From MGNI01 sp964353875 (GTDB lineage: Bacteria > Chloroflexota > Anaerolineae > Anaerolineales > E44-bin32): DNA of 14,484 nucleotides. The notes under the pieces are model-generated. The model saw only the letters and a program-made list of their open reading frames with translations. It made no database searches and was not told where the DNA came from. The translations under genes and the position numbers were made by a program. Positions 1-8,288 of this stretch are shown piece by piece. The stretch is from assembly GCA_964353875.1 (NCBI GenBank), contig CAYGXU010000083.1:1-14484 (forward strand). The letters run 5' to 3'. How positions within the stretch are numbered: position 1 is the stretch's first letter; each line of letters begins with the position of its first letter.

Positions 1-745
1 TCACTCCATGACTCATCCGTTCCAATACAGTCTCTTTTGCCAGACGCATGGTATCAATCAGGCGAAAACGTAAGATATTCCACGCCATAAGCCAAGTGGC
101 AATTCCAGTCGCGATGGGACCTATGTCAAAGTCGAAAAAATCCGCAATATCAAATGCTCCCATCAGAACCCCGACGAAGGGAGCGAAACAGGCCACTAAG
201 ACCGCGGTTGCCTGATATCGATAGACCTTTGCGGAACGAATTAATAATTGTAGGGTGAGGTAAGCGCCGACAAAGAGGTTTGCAAATGCATAGACTTCAA
301 AAATCCAATAAAGTGGTTCGAAGGTTTTAACAAGTTGTGTATAAATCTCGCCTTTCTTTAATTCATAATGACTCCACATTAGCCCATGGGATGAGTTGGT
401 GATCACTATAAAAATGAAGAAAATCGGAAGGATGCTCATTAATATCTTATTTCGCTTTGTCAACCAATCCCCACGTCCGGAGAACTGGAAGACAAAAATT
501 AGCCAAAAAGGCGGAAGGACAATATTCCCCAGCCATTGGACGAAATCCCAAAATTGTTTGGCTGTAAAGGAGGGGCTTCCCACTTCAAAAGCCAAGGACA
601 TCATCCAGACCGAGCCGATGAACATCATGATCCCGACTGTTTTAGCTCCAGGCCCACGCAGCTTCCCTCGGAAAATGGAAAGTCCGAGCACACACGAAAT
701 CGCTGTTATGGCAAACAGCACGATCATCTGAAGGTTGATGTGCAT
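1..745 (-). CDS. Histidine-kinase-type 7TM sensor protein, C-terminus beyond window
   Basis: The reading frame stays open on the minus strand from ATG at 745-743 to the window edge, giving 248 residues with no stop, so only the N-terminal part is present. It begins MHINLQMIVLFAITAISC and is very hydrophobic, with about seven predicted membrane helices. The last segment, FRLIDTMRLAKETVLERMSHGV, matches the usual link between the N-terminal 7TM domain of histidine kinases (HisK_7TM type) and a following PAS domain. The missing part is therefore probably PAS plus a histidine kinase, or possibly a GGDEF output domain. An in-frame TAG lies three codons before the ATG, so no longer start exists. 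AGGA at 758-755 is a plausible ribosome site. The role, sensing at the membrane, is inferred from family resemblance; the ligand is unknown. Confidence 0.75.
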   Translation of the reverse strand, partial: MHINLQMIVLFAITAISCVLGLSIFRGKLRGPGAKTVGIMMFIGSVWMMSLAFEVGSPSFTAKQFWDFVQWLGNIVLPPFWLIFVFQFSGRGDWLTKRNKILMSILPIFFIFIVITNSSHGLMWSHYELKKGEIYTQLVKTFEPLYWIFEVYAFANLFVGAYLTLQLLIRSAKVYRYQATAVLVACFAPFVGVLMGAFDIADFFDFDIGPIATGIATWLMAWNILRFRLIDTMRLAKETVLERMSHGV

Positions 746-1385
746 ACTCCCCTATCCTGCTCCTAATCGACAGCGGTGCTCGAGTCTAAGTAATCAGCAG
801 AGTTCAATTTCCCACCTGTCTCCATTAATAATGAGCGACTTGTTTACACAAGAGTTTCACAAGTGCTTCTTTACTCTCAGCTTCCATCTTAGTGCTGATC
901 CCCTCAGGTTGACCTTACACTTGGTATACATTCTCGACTTTGGTTTTTCGCCAATTAATTCACTTTGAGAGGTCGTTGTTAGTTATTCACTCCTCCCATT
1001 CCCGACCTATAACATTCATCCATCGAGGCGACCACGTTGTGGTCTTTCGAGAACAGTACAGATGGACTATGATGAACAACGGGAAAAAGCATTATCCTAG
1101 ACTTGAAATTCGAATAGGATCGTATGTCATTCTTTGCAGTCGATTGGGCAATTATGGACAGCCTGGTCTATCGGATGGGCGCATTGAGTAGACGCTATTT
1201 AGATGACAACGATCCAGGACGGGTCGGTGATGGAAAACCCATTAGCCATCACCACATTCATGATGCGCAGGGTGGGCAAACTCTCTGACAATTTCTATTG
1301 AAAAAATAGCCCAATAGGACTTGCGCTTTACGAAAAATTTAGTAACGTGTTTGATGTGAATTCGTATCCATTGAATGAAAGAAAG
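746..1385. other. Gene-free stretch between HK-like gene and ECF sigma gene
   Basis: About 640 bp lie between the divergent starts of the sensor gene and the sigma factor. Open frames here are short, lack ribosome sites and resemble no family I know. The stretch should hold both promoters, but no convincing -35/-10 pair stands out. Visible structure is limited to inverted repeats: CTTGT-N4-ACAAG at 839-852 with a further ACAAGT at 859-864, ATCCTA...TAGGAT at 1094-1120, and GGTGATGG-N12-CCATCACC at 1226-1253. A decayed gene is possible, but I cannot identify one. Confidence 0.5.
1226..1253. repeat. Perfect 8-bp inverted repeat upstream of sigma gene
   Basis: GGTGATGG at 1226-1233 pairs perfectly with CCATCACC at 1246-1253 around a 12-nt spacer. 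It lies about 130 bp before the sigma factor start. No T-tract follows, so it is not an ordinary intrinsic terminator. It could be a regulator site or a hairpin in a leader; chance is also possible. Confidence 0.35.
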
Positions 1386-1982
1386 ATGGCTGAGATGACG
1401 CCCCAAGAAAGGGCGCTCATCCGGCGCGCAGCTAAAGGCGATGCTGATGCATTTGGCGACCTTTACGAGCAATATTTGAATCTTATTTTCCGCTACATCT
1501 ATTATCGAGTAGGAGAGGCAGGATTAGCGGAGGACTTTACAGAAACGGTATTCTTGAAAGTATGGGAGAGTTTATCCAGCTTCGACGAACATCGGATTTC
1601 CTTTAAAGGCTGGCTCTTTCGAGTGGCGCATAATCTTCTTATCGATTATTACCGTACTCGAAAGGAGTCAGAATCCCTGGATGAAGATCTCGATCTCCCA
1701 GATCCGGGCATGTTGCCGGAAGAAATCTTGATTAATACAGAACAACAGGAGCGGGTTTTTCAGGCGATGAGAGAGCTTAAAATGGAGTATCAGGAAATTC
1801 TCACGTTACGCTTCATCAATGGTTTGAGCCACGAAGAAGCTGCACGAGTGCTCAATCGCAGTGTCGGCGCTGTCCGTGTACTCCAACATCGAGCTTTGCA
1901 ATCCTTGGATCATCACCTCCAGAAGCAGAAGAGGGATCGTCGTGAAACGGGATCCGGAACGCGTCCTGGCCGATTGTCTTAA
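1386..1982 (+). CDS. ECF-type RNA polymerase sigma factor
   Basis: This is a sigma-70 family protein of the extracytoplasmic-function group, which directs RNA polymerase to a small regulon. From ATG 1386 it has 198 residues, normal for the family. Region 2 is seen near residues 20-75 (DADAFGDLYEQYLNLIFRY through AEDFTETVFLKVWESL, then the GWLFRVAHNLLIDYYR helix). Region 4 covers about residues 125-175 (LKMEYQEILTLRFINGLS, then the EEAARVLNRSVGAVRV helix-turn-helix). An ATG at 1347 would add 13 residues but has no ribosome site. ATG 1386 follows the purine-rich GAAAGAAAG and starts at MAEMTPQERAL, which fits the family better; ATG 1395 is a third option. The 3' end overlaps the next gene by 41 nt, suggesting co-transcription with its likely anti-sigma partner. 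Confidence 0.9.
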   Translation: MAEMTPQERALIRRAAKGDADAFGDLYEQYLNLIFRYIYYRVGEAGLAEDFTETVFLKVWESLSSFDEHRISFKGWLFRVAHNLLIDYYRTRKESESLDEDLDLPDPGMLPEEILINTEQQERVFQAMRELKMEYQEILTLRFINGLSHEEAARVLNRSVGAVRVLQHRALQSLDHHLQKQKRDRRETGSGTRPGRLS

Positions 1983-3525
1983 AGCGATCGAAGAGGGACG
2001 CCTTAGTTTAGATCAATGTCGACGTACTTTCCCACAGCAGTGGGCGGAACTACGACGGCTATTGCTCCTTGCGGATACTTTGCGCCAAGCACCTCGCGTT
2101 AGCCCCTCCCTCTCCTTTCGTCGTCAGGCACGGCAACACTTGCTTCTGAAAATTTCCTCTCAACAATCCATCCAACGCACATCGAAAGCCCGTCAACCCG
2201 AGCGCAGGATATCAACATTATTTAACCTCGATGCTTTACGTCCCAGCCTGCAATGGTTACTCATCTTCTTGGTGGTTCTTTCCTTGGCAACGGGTGTGAG
2301 TGTGGCATCCGCTTCTAACGATATCCTGCCTGGGGATGTGTTTTACCCCATCGAAGCCGGGATTGAAAACTTACAACTCCTGCTTACTCGTGATCCATCG
2401 GAGAATGCCCAGCTTCAAATCGAATTGGCCCAGGAACGCGTGGGGGAGATGAAACAACTGGCAGAGAAAGGCAGGTTTGAGGATATACCTCAGGCAGCGA
2501 TGAATTATCAATTGCGATTGGATAATGCCAACAACTCCCTGCGCGAACTGGTTATCCATGGTGATCAACGCGCCCAGGAGCTGGGAGCTCTACTGGAAGA
2601 AACCATGCTGTATGATTCTCTCATGCTCACCGGAATCAGCCAAACCGTTCCAGAGGAAATTCAGCCTTATCTTGATGCAGCCATCGGCGCGACCCAGGCT
2701 GGGAAAGCCATAGCAGGGCAATGGGTTGAATTACTGAATGATCCAAGTAAACAATTACCCACCCTGCCCGACTTACCTGGGGATGGACATCCTTCTCTCC
2801 CAACCGATATTGCTTGTTGGCCTACAGATCTCCAAATCGACCCTCCGCAGGGAATCCCGTTCTGTGAAGAGGGCCAAACCCCAGTTCCTTTACCTCAAGA
2901 TCTGCCTTTCTTCTGTTGGCCAGAAGATATCCCCTTTGACCCACCGGAAGGTATCCCTCTTTGCAGGAAAGGGGAACTCCCCATCCCAATTCCTAGTGAT
3001 CTCAAGTTGATCTGCTGGCCCGCCCAACTTCCTTACCCGCCTCCCGAGGGCTTACCGATCTGCCAGGAAGGTCAGCTACCTGTGCCTATCCCCAGCGATT
3101 TCAAACTACGCTGTTGGCCATCTCAAATTCCATACGATGCTCCGTCGGGGATTCCCATCTGTGAAGACGGAACCTGGCATGAATCATTGCCCACCGATCT
3201 CCCTTGCTGGCCCGAGAATGCGGGCTCGGAACCTCCACCTGGGGTGTCGCCATGTAATCCTAATCAGATCTATACCCCTCCAGCGATCCGCACACCCATC
3301 CAGAGCATCCGGCCTCGTGACTTAAGAAATGACTTAAACAGCCTCGTCCTCCAATTTGCCTCCATTAGTTGCTGGCCGGCAGAGCTTGGCAGACAAATCA
3401 ATGCGAATGTGCCCGCCTGTCAGACAGATGAATTGCCCTTGCCGATCATCAACGGGGTAAAATGTTGGCCTTCTCAGATGCCCACCGACCCGCCGTCTGG
3501 CATACCAGTCTGTGGCGGAAGTTGA
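1942..3525 (+). CDS. Anti-sigma-like membrane protein with DUF5667-like region and Cys-Trp-Pro repeats
   Basis: The protein has 527 residues from GTG 1942, chosen because GAGGG at 1931-1935 sits 6 nt upstream; longer in-frame starts lie deep inside the sigma gene. Residues 1-100 are a charged cytoplasmic head (KRDPERVLADCLKAIEEG) like those of Chloroflexota sigma-partner proteins, without a zinc motif. One membrane helix spans about 105-124. Residues 126-230 (NDILPGDVFYPIEAGIENLQ, then a helical stretch) resemble DUF5667. The C-terminal half, 292-527, holds seven repeats of Cys-Trp-Pro-x12-Cys, with first cysteines at 292, 325, 358, 391, 422, 477 and 508. This half is proline-rich and should lie outside the membrane. 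Inference: it restrains the overlapping ECF sigma factor and senses envelope state. The anti-sigma role is from context, not shown. Confidence 0.85.
   Translation: MKRDPERVLADCLKAIEEGRLSLDQCRRTFPQQWAELRRLLLLADTLRQAPRVSPSLSFRRQARQHLLLKISSQQSIQRTSKARQPERRISTLFNLDALRPSLQWLLIFLVVLSLATGVSVASASNDILPGDVFYPIEAGIENLQLLLTRDPSENAQLQIELAQERVGEMKQLAEKGRFEDIPQAAMNYQLRLDNANNSLRELVIHGDQRAQELGALLEETMLYDSLMLTGISQTVPEEIQPYLDAAIGATQAGKAIAGQWVELLNDPSKQLPTLPDLPGDGHPSLPTDIACWPTDLQIDPPQGIPFCEEGQTPVPLPQDLPFFCWPEDIPFDPPEGIPLCRKGELPIPIPSDLKLICWPAQLPYPPPEGLPICQEGQLPVPIPSDFKLRCWPSQIPYDAPSGIPICEDGTWHESLPTDLPCWPENAGSEPPPGVSPCNPNQIYTPPAIRTPIQSIRPRDLRNDLNSLVLQFASISCWPAELGRQINANVPACQTDELPLPIINGVKCWPSQMPTDPPSGIPVCGGS
2815..3513 (+). 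repeat. Seven tandem Cys-Trp-Pro-x12-Cys protein repeats (coding)
   Basis: Units start at 2815, 2914, 3013, 3112, 3205, 3370 and 3463, a period of 33, 33, 33, 31, 55 and 31 residues. Each begins Cys-Trp-Pro and has its second cysteine exactly 16 residues after the first. The core is roughly CWPxxxPxDPPxGIPxC, followed by a linker rich in Gly, Leu and Pro. The fifth and sixth units are more diverged. DNA copies are not identical, so the array is old rather than a recent expansion. Paired cysteines at fixed spacing suggest one disulphide loop per unit (inference). Confidence 0.85.
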
Positions 3526-3833
3526 AAGTATCCCCTGAGTCTAGGACTATATCAACCGCAGGAACGCTCTCAATTAATTGGTTTATGAACTGGATGCCAA
3601 GCCTGGAAATATTAAGTGGCATTAAGGCCTTGCCCTCGCACCTCAGTTAGGATTTCCACAGGTGTGTCCCTTGCCAATGCGAGTGCTCAGGGATGACTTT
3701 TCCAGGATCAGATAAACGACTAAAATATGGAAACTGAATCTATCGTTCTCGCACATATGTTCTCATCGAAATCCTCAATGTTCACTCGTTGTGCAACCGC
3801 CCAGAGGACCCGACGTACTATTCCCATAAGGGG

Positions 3834-3859
3834 GCCTTTCGCGGGATACTGTGAAAGGC
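3834..3859. repeat. Perfect 7-bp inverted repeat
   Basis: GCCTTTC at 3834-3840 and GAAAGGC at 3853-3859 form a stem with a 12-nt loop. No T-tract follows. It is a possible regulator site or hairpin about 75 bp upstream of the clpC -10 element. Confidence 0.3.
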
Positions 3860-3931
3860 TACAATAACGACCTGGGGTTGGATCGTTTCCCGATTCAAAT
3901 ATCTTTCTAATGTTCGTCTGACCGTAACGGC

Positions 3932-3940
3932 TGATATAAT
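3932..3940 (+). promoter_or_regulatory. Extended -10 promoter of clpC
   Basis: TG-A-TATAAT at 3932-3940 is a perfect extended -10 for the housekeeping sigma factor. The -35 region 17-18 bp upstream (around 3911-3917, TGTTCGT) is weak, as is common with extended -10 promoters. The start of transcription should fall near 3947, giving a leader of about 27 nt. Confidence 0.6.
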
Positions 3941-3945
3941 CGTGA

Positions 3946-3959
3946 GAGAATATGTTCTC
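3946..3959. promoter_or_regulatory. Operator-like palindrome at predicted clpC transcription start
   Basis: GAGAA-TATG-TTCTC is a perfect 5-bp inverted repeat lying on the predicted start of transcription, between the -10 and the ribosome site. Its right part, ATATGTTCTC, recurs exactly at 3755-3764. The position suits a repressor, but the protein is unknown. Confidence 0.35.
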
Positions 3960-3973
3960 GCAGGAGCGAGGAC

Positions 3974-6460
3974 ATGGGGAAGGTTATTATGATGCGATTT
4001 GACCGCTTTACAGAACGTGCGCAGGATGCCGCCCAGCGTGCCGCGGAGATCATCCAGCGTTATGGACATAATCAAATCGACACGGAACATATCCTTTTGG
4101 CATTGATTGAGCAGCCACAGGGTGTGATTCCACAGATCCTGGAGAAGCTTAATATCGAAATCGACGCGCTATCGGAGAAAATCGATCATCAACTTCGTAT
4201 CAGCCCAAAAGCCAATATTTATGGAGGGGGTGCCGGATCGATCTTCATCACCCCACGCGTCAAGCGTGTTGTCGATATGGCTAATGAGGAAGCCAACCGC
4301 CTTAATGACGAGTACATCTCCACCGAGCATCTCTTCCTAGCCATCCTCTCTGAACGTAATACTGCGATTGCACGGTTGCTTTCAGAGGAAGGCATTACCA
4401 AGGAACGTATTTATGATGCCATTAAAGAAATCCGTGGAGGCCAGCGTGTCACAGATCGTAAGGCTGAATCACGCTACCGTACTTTGGAAAAGTACACGCG
4501 TGACCTGACCCAACTAGCCAAGGAAGGAAAATTGGATCCGGTTATCGGTCGCGATAAAGAGATCCTGCGCGTCATTCAAATCCTCTCCAGACGTACGAAG
4601 AACAACCCGGTATTAATCGGGGAAGCGGGTGTAGGCAAAACCGCTATCGTGGAGGGTCTGGCACAGAAGATCGCAGCCAACGATGTTCCCGAGATCCTTG
4701 CTGGCAAACGTGTAGTCTCGCTTGATTTGGGAGCCATGATCGCGGGTTCACGTTTTCGTGGGGAGTTCGAAGAGCGCCTTAAGGCTGCAATTGAGGAAAT
4801 CCAGCGATCTGAGGGTGAGATTATCCTCATGATCGATGAACTCCATACTGTCGTGGGAGCCGGTGCTGCTCAAGGGGCAATGGATGCCTCCAACATGCTC
4901 AAACCCGCTTTGGCACGCGGTGAGCTGCAATGTGTTGGCGCCACAACTTTGGATGAGTACCATAAATACATTGAAAAGGACGCTGCACTCGAACGTCGTT
5001 TCGCCCCAGTCTATGTTGACGAACCCTCAGTGGAGGAGACGATTGAAATGCTGCGCGGGCTGCGCGACCGTTATGAAGCCCATCACAAAGTCAGCTTCTC
5101 GGATAATGCCTTGGTTGCGGCTGCGAAGCTCTCCCAACGCTATGTCACTGATCGTTCCCTGCCGGACAAAGCGATCGACTTGATGGATGAAGCCGCTGCC
5201 AAATTACGTGTTGCCTTGTACTCCCTTCCGCCTGATCTGAAGAAAATGAAAGCCGAGATCGATCGCCTTCTAGCCGAAGAGGAACAGTCCGGCATCGAAC
5301 GCGACTACGAACGCGCGGCAGAGAAAAAATCAGAACGAATACGTCTGGAGGGGGAGTTTCGCGAAAAACGCGATGTTTGGGAAGCGGAGCATAAACTGGA
5401 CGAAGTCGTCGATCAGAACGATATCGCCGAGGTCGTGGCCATGTGGACCGGCATTCCAGTGAGCCAGATGATGGAGACGGAAGCAGACAAACTTCTTCAC
5501 ATGGAAGAACGCCTCCACGAGCGCATCGTTGGCCAGGAGGAAGCCATCCATGCTCTCGCCGATGCCATCCGACGAGCACGCGCTGGACTTAAAGACCCAC
5601 GCCGTCCCATCGGCTCATTTATCTTCCTCGGCTCATCAGGGGTAGGCAAAACCGAAATGGGCAAAGCCCTGGCAGAGTTCCTCTTTGATGATGAGGACGC
5701 CATCGTTCGCATCGATATGAGTGAATACCACGAACAACATACGGTCTCCCGTTTGTTCGGCGCCCCGCCCGGGTATGTGGGATATGAAGAAGGCGGTCAA
5801 CTTACGGAAGCCGTTCGTCGACGACCCTACCGCGTCATTCTGTTCGATGAGATCGAGAAAGCCCATCCCGAAGTTTGGAACGCCCTGCTTCAAATCTTGG
5901 ATGACGGTCGCCTTACCGATGGCCAGGGACGCGTCGTCGACTTCCGTAACACGGTCCTGATCATGACCTCCAACCTGGGGACTGAGTTTGTTACTCGTTC
6001 TGGCACACTAGGATTTCTCCGTTCAGGAGAGGGTGAGGAACGTACAGCTCACGAGAAAATCGAAAAAGCGCTTAAGGATACCTTCCGACCTGAATTTCTC
6101 AACCGCATTGATGAGATCATCATTTTCTCTCCTCTATCGGTTGAGCAGATGGTGCAAATTGTCGATTTGAAGATGAAACAGGTACGAGAGCGCCTGGCCG
6201 AACATGGGTTGAAGGTGGAAATGACCGAGGCCGCACGCAAGTGGCTGGCTCAGGAGGGTTACGACCCTGCTTTTGGCGCCCGGCCACTACAAAGGGCGTT
6301 ACAAAAATATGTTGAGAGCCCCTTATCCGTCAAGCTTCTCCAAGGTGAATTTGAAGAAGGTGACCTTGTAATTGTAGATCACATCGAGGAAAAGGGCATG
6401 GTCTTCCGCCGTCCAGAGGATATTACACCGGTTAGCATTGAGGAGAAAGCTACCGTCTAA
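3974..6460 (+). CDS. clpC: ATP-dependent Clp protease ATPase subunit ClpC
   Basis: An 828-residue HSP100 unfoldase that feeds proteins into the ClpP peptidase chamber. Two Clp N-terminal repeats fill roughly residues 8-150. The first AAA+ module has Walker A GEAGVGKT at 216-223, Walker B LMIDE at 285-289 and arginines at 341-342. A short UVR-like coiled middle domain spans about 424-476, much shorter than that of ClpB. The second module has GSSGVGKT at 553-560 and ILFDEIEKAH from 622. The LGF tripeptide at 679-681 matches the ClpP-docking loop, which separates ClpC from ClpB disaggregases. AGGAG at 3962-3966, 7 nt before ATG 3974, supports this start. However, MRFDRFTERAQ is the usual family beginning, and ATG 3989 or 3992, behind GGGGAAGG, could be used instead. 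It stands alone with its own promoter; clpP is not in the window. Confidence 0.95.
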   Translation: MGKVIMMRFDRFTERAQDAAQRAAEIIQRYGHNQIDTEHILLALIEQPQGVIPQILEKLNIEIDALSEKIDHQLRISPKANIYGGGAGSIFITPRVKRVVDMANEEANRLNDEYISTEHLFLAILSERNTAIARLLSEEGITKERIYDAIKEIRGGQRVTDRKAESRYRTLEKYTRDLTQLAKEGKLDPVIGRDKEILRVIQILSRRTKNNPVLIGEAGVGKTAIVEGLAQKIAANDVPEILAGKRVVSLDLGAMIAGSRFRGEFEERLKAAIEEIQRSEGEIILMIDELHTVVGAGAAQGAMDASNMLKPALARGELQCVGATTLDEYHKYIEKDAALERRFAPVYVDEPSVEETIEMLRGLRDRYEAHHKVSFSDNALVAAAKLSQRYVTDRSLPDKAIDLMDEAAAKLRVALYSLPPDLKKMKAEIDRLLAEEEQSGIERDYERAAEKKSERIRLEGEFREKRDVWEAEHKLDEVVDQNDIAEVVAMWTGIPVSQMMETEADKLLHMEERLHERIVGQEEAIHALADAIRRARAGLKDPRRPIGSFIFLGSSGVGKTEMGKALAEFLFDDEDAIVRIDMSEYHEQHTVSRLFGAPPGYVGYEEGGQLTEAVRRRPYRVILFDEIEKAHPEVWNALLQILDDGRLTDGQGRVVDFRNTVLIMTSNLGTEFVTRSGTLGFLRSGEGEERTAHEKIEKALKDTFRPEFLNRIDEIIIFSPLSVEQMVQIVDLKMKQVRERLAEHGLKVEMTEAARKWLAQEGYDPAFGARPLQRALQKYVESPLSVKLLQGEFEEGDLVIVDHIEEKGMVFRRPEDITPVSIEEKATV

Positions 6461-6488
6461 AACCTGCGTATGAGATGAGACTAGGCGA

Positions 6489-6514
6489 CCGACCAGATCG
6501 TTGAATCTGGTCGG
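6489..6514 (+). terminator. Stem-loop between convergent clpC and recN
   Basis: CCGACCAGAT (6489-6498) and ATCTGGTCGG (6505-6514) form a perfect 10-bp stem with a 6-nt loop, located between two converging genes. On the plus strand it is followed by CGTCTTGCTT, a poor but T-containing tail. It most likely ends clpC and may serve both directions. Confidence 0.6.
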
Positions 6515-6545
6515 CGTCTTGCTTAATACCATTAATATAAAAGGC

Positions 6546-8279
6546 TCACAATTGCATTACGGCATTCACCCTATTGGCTTCTTGGAGCAATGCTTGCGCA
6601 CTGTCCCGGTTGGTTTCTGATTCGCCTCCCAGCATTTGAGCCAACTCGGAGATGCGTTCCTCGCCTGTCAGGGGTTGCACCAGCGTAATAGTCCTCCCGC
6701 CCTTCACTTGTTTCTCCACCCGGAAATGCTGCTCTCCAAAAGCCGCCAATTGGGGTAAATGAGTGACACAAAGCACCTGATGTTCGCGAGCCAACCTCCA
6801 CAATTTCTTTCCCACAATTGCGCCAACACGTCCACCAATCCCCTGATCAATCTCGTCGAAAATTAATGTTGGCGTCCGATCAGCTCGCGCCAGGATATAT
6901 TTCAAAGCCAACATTAAGCGCGTGGTTTCGCCTCCTGAGGCGATTTTCACCAAGGGTTTTAGTCCTTCACCTGGGTTCGGTGCAACCAGAAATTCAATGC
7001 GATCAATGCCGGTGGGATAAAGTGCCACCCGACGATCCTCGATTAGAATGCCATCCGTCCGATCCTGCCAATACTGCTCAACACCAAATTGAGCGCCGCT
7101 CATGCGTAAATCCGTCAACTCTATATCGATGCCTGAAGCCAGCAGCTCAGCAGCCTTCCGTCGAGCTTCTGAAAGCGTGAGAGCAAGCTCTCCCAATCGT
7201 CCCAGTAACGCCTCCTGCTCTAATTCCAACGTAGCCATCCGCTCTTCCGCATGGGTGATCGCTTCCATTTCCGATCGTGCTCTCTCGGAGTAAGCCAATA
7301 CGCCTTGAATCGTATCCCCATATTTCCGCTCCAGGTCCCGGATCAAACCGAGGCGTTCCTCGACTTCATCCAAGCGCTTGGGATTAAACTCCAGTCCTTC
7401 CAAATAATCACGCAATGTGCGAGCGAGATTGGAGGCCATCTCAACTAGAGTTTGCGCCTCGAGCTGTTGAGCCTCCATGCTTGGATCGACTTTCGCCAAC
7501 CCTGCCAAGGCATGAGCTGTAATCCCCAGAAGATCGATTGTTGTGGAATGGCGTTCCTCCGCCTCATCTAAAGCGATTAATGCTTGGCGAGCAAGTTCAG
7601 CCAATTGCTCTGCATTGGAGAGACGAGTCCGCTCTTCCACTAATGCTTGATCTTCCCCAACTCTCAACGAGGATGTCTCAATTTCATTGATCTGAAAGGA
7701 AAGGATATCTGCCCTGGCAGCAGCATCTCTCTCTTGCTTACGCAGACGTCCCAACTCCTCCCTCACTTGTTGTAAACTTTCGTATTGATTGGCATACTCT
7801 TCAAGCACTCCCTCGAGGTGGGCATAACGATCGACCATGCCGATATGTTCTGATACACGTAAGAGGCTCAAATGCTCTGACTGTCCATGCACGTCTACCA
7901 GCCAATCGCCAATCTCTTTTAGGACTCCCAATGTCACCATGCGCCCATTCACACGGCAAATATTCCGACCTTCACGGCGGATTTCCCGTCCGAGAGTCAC
8001 ATACGTTGGATCATCCAGGAGGCCTTCGCGTTTCAGAATCTCCGTTACTGATTGGTGTACGGGATCACCCAATTGGAAGGTGCCCTCAATGATGGCACGA
8101 TCAGCTTCAGCACGGATGTGAACACTCTCAGCCCAACCACCGAGGATCTTCTCAACCGCATCAATAATGATTGACTTGCCCGCGCCAGTCTCACCAGTAA
8201 AGACAATCAAACCCGGTTTGAATTCCAGGCTAAGCTCTTCGATAATGGCGAAATCACGAATGCGCAATTCGGTTAACAT
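6546..8279 (-). CDS. recN: DNA repair ATPase RecN
   Basis: RecN is an SMC-like ATPase that acts at DNA double-strand breaks in the nucleoid. The 577-residue length fits the family. It starts with the canonical MLTELRIRDFAIIEELSL; Walker A GETGAGKS is at 29-36. Long coiled coils fill about 150-370, with the tip between them. The ABC signature SGGE is at 448-451 and Walker B LIFDEIDQGIGG has Asp475-Glu476. All ATPase motifs are intact. It begins 9 nt after the stop of the zinc-ribbon membrane gene, with no good ribosome site of its own, so translation probably depends on coupling with that gene. The nadK-recN neighbourhood is common in bacteria. No SOS-type box lies immediately before it; expression should come from the nadK promoter or further upstream. 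Confidence 0.97.
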   Translation of the reverse strand: MLTELRIRDFAIIEELSLEFKPGLIVFTGETGAGKSIIIDAVEKILGGWAESVHIRAEADRAIIEGTFQLGDPVHQSVTEILKREGLLDDPTYVTLGREIRREGRNICRVNGRMVTLGVLKEIGDWLVDVHGQSEHLSLLRVSEHIGMVDRYAHLEGVLEEYANQYESLQQVREELGRLRKQERDAAARADILSFQINEIETSSLRVGEDQALVEERTRLSNAEQLAELARQALIALDEAEERHSTTIDLLGITAHALAGLAKVDPSMEAQQLEAQTLVEMASNLARTLRDYLEGLEFNPKRLDEVEERLGLIRDLERKYGDTIQGVLAYSERARSEMEAITHAEERMATLELEQEALLGRLGELALTLSEARRKAAELLASGIDIELTDLRMSGAQFGVEQYWQDRTDGILIEDRRVALYPTGIDRIEFLVAPNPGEGLKPLVKIASGGETTRLMLALKYILARADRTPTLIFDEIDQGIGGRVGAIVGKKLWRLAREHQVLCVTHLPQLAAFGEQHFRVEKQVKGGRTITLVQPLTGEERISELAQMLGGESETNRDSAQALLQEANRVNAVMQL

Positions 8280-8288
8280 GGATTTTGT

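Larger units (their letters stand above)
3526..3973. other. Non-coding stretch upstream of clpC
   Basis: About 450 bp with no supported gene lie between the repeat protein and clpC. The stretch holds an extended -10 promoter near its right end, three copies of GTTCTC (3745, 3759, 3954), and a perfect 7-bp inverted repeat GCCTTTC-N12-GAAAGGC at 3834-3859. No CIRCE, HspR (HAIR) or CtsR heptad-type heat-shock operator was seen. No clear terminator for the sigma operon was found. Confidence 0.5.

Noticed and set aside
396..731. Plus-strand 111-residue open frame
   Set aside because: It runs antisense to the 7TM sensor gene, whose protein is clearly membrane-like and family-typical; the plus frame has no ribosome site or family likeness.
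940..1191. 83-residue plus-strand frame in the gap before the sigma gene
   Set aside because: No ribosome site, no recognisable motif, and ordinary random-like composition.
1861..1941. Upstream ATG for the anti-sigma-like protein
   Set aside because: It lies within the region-4 coding part of the sigma gene and has no ribosome site; GTG 1942 follows GAGGG at proper spacing.
3670..3700. GAGTGCTCA resembling the right half of a CIRCE heat-shock operator
   Set aside because: The matching left half TTAGCACTC is absent at the required 9-nt distance.
5145..5579. 144-residue minus-strand frame inside clpC
   Set aside because: Antisense to the conserved middle and second AAA+ domains of ClpC; Arg- and Pro-rich composition typical of a shadow frame.
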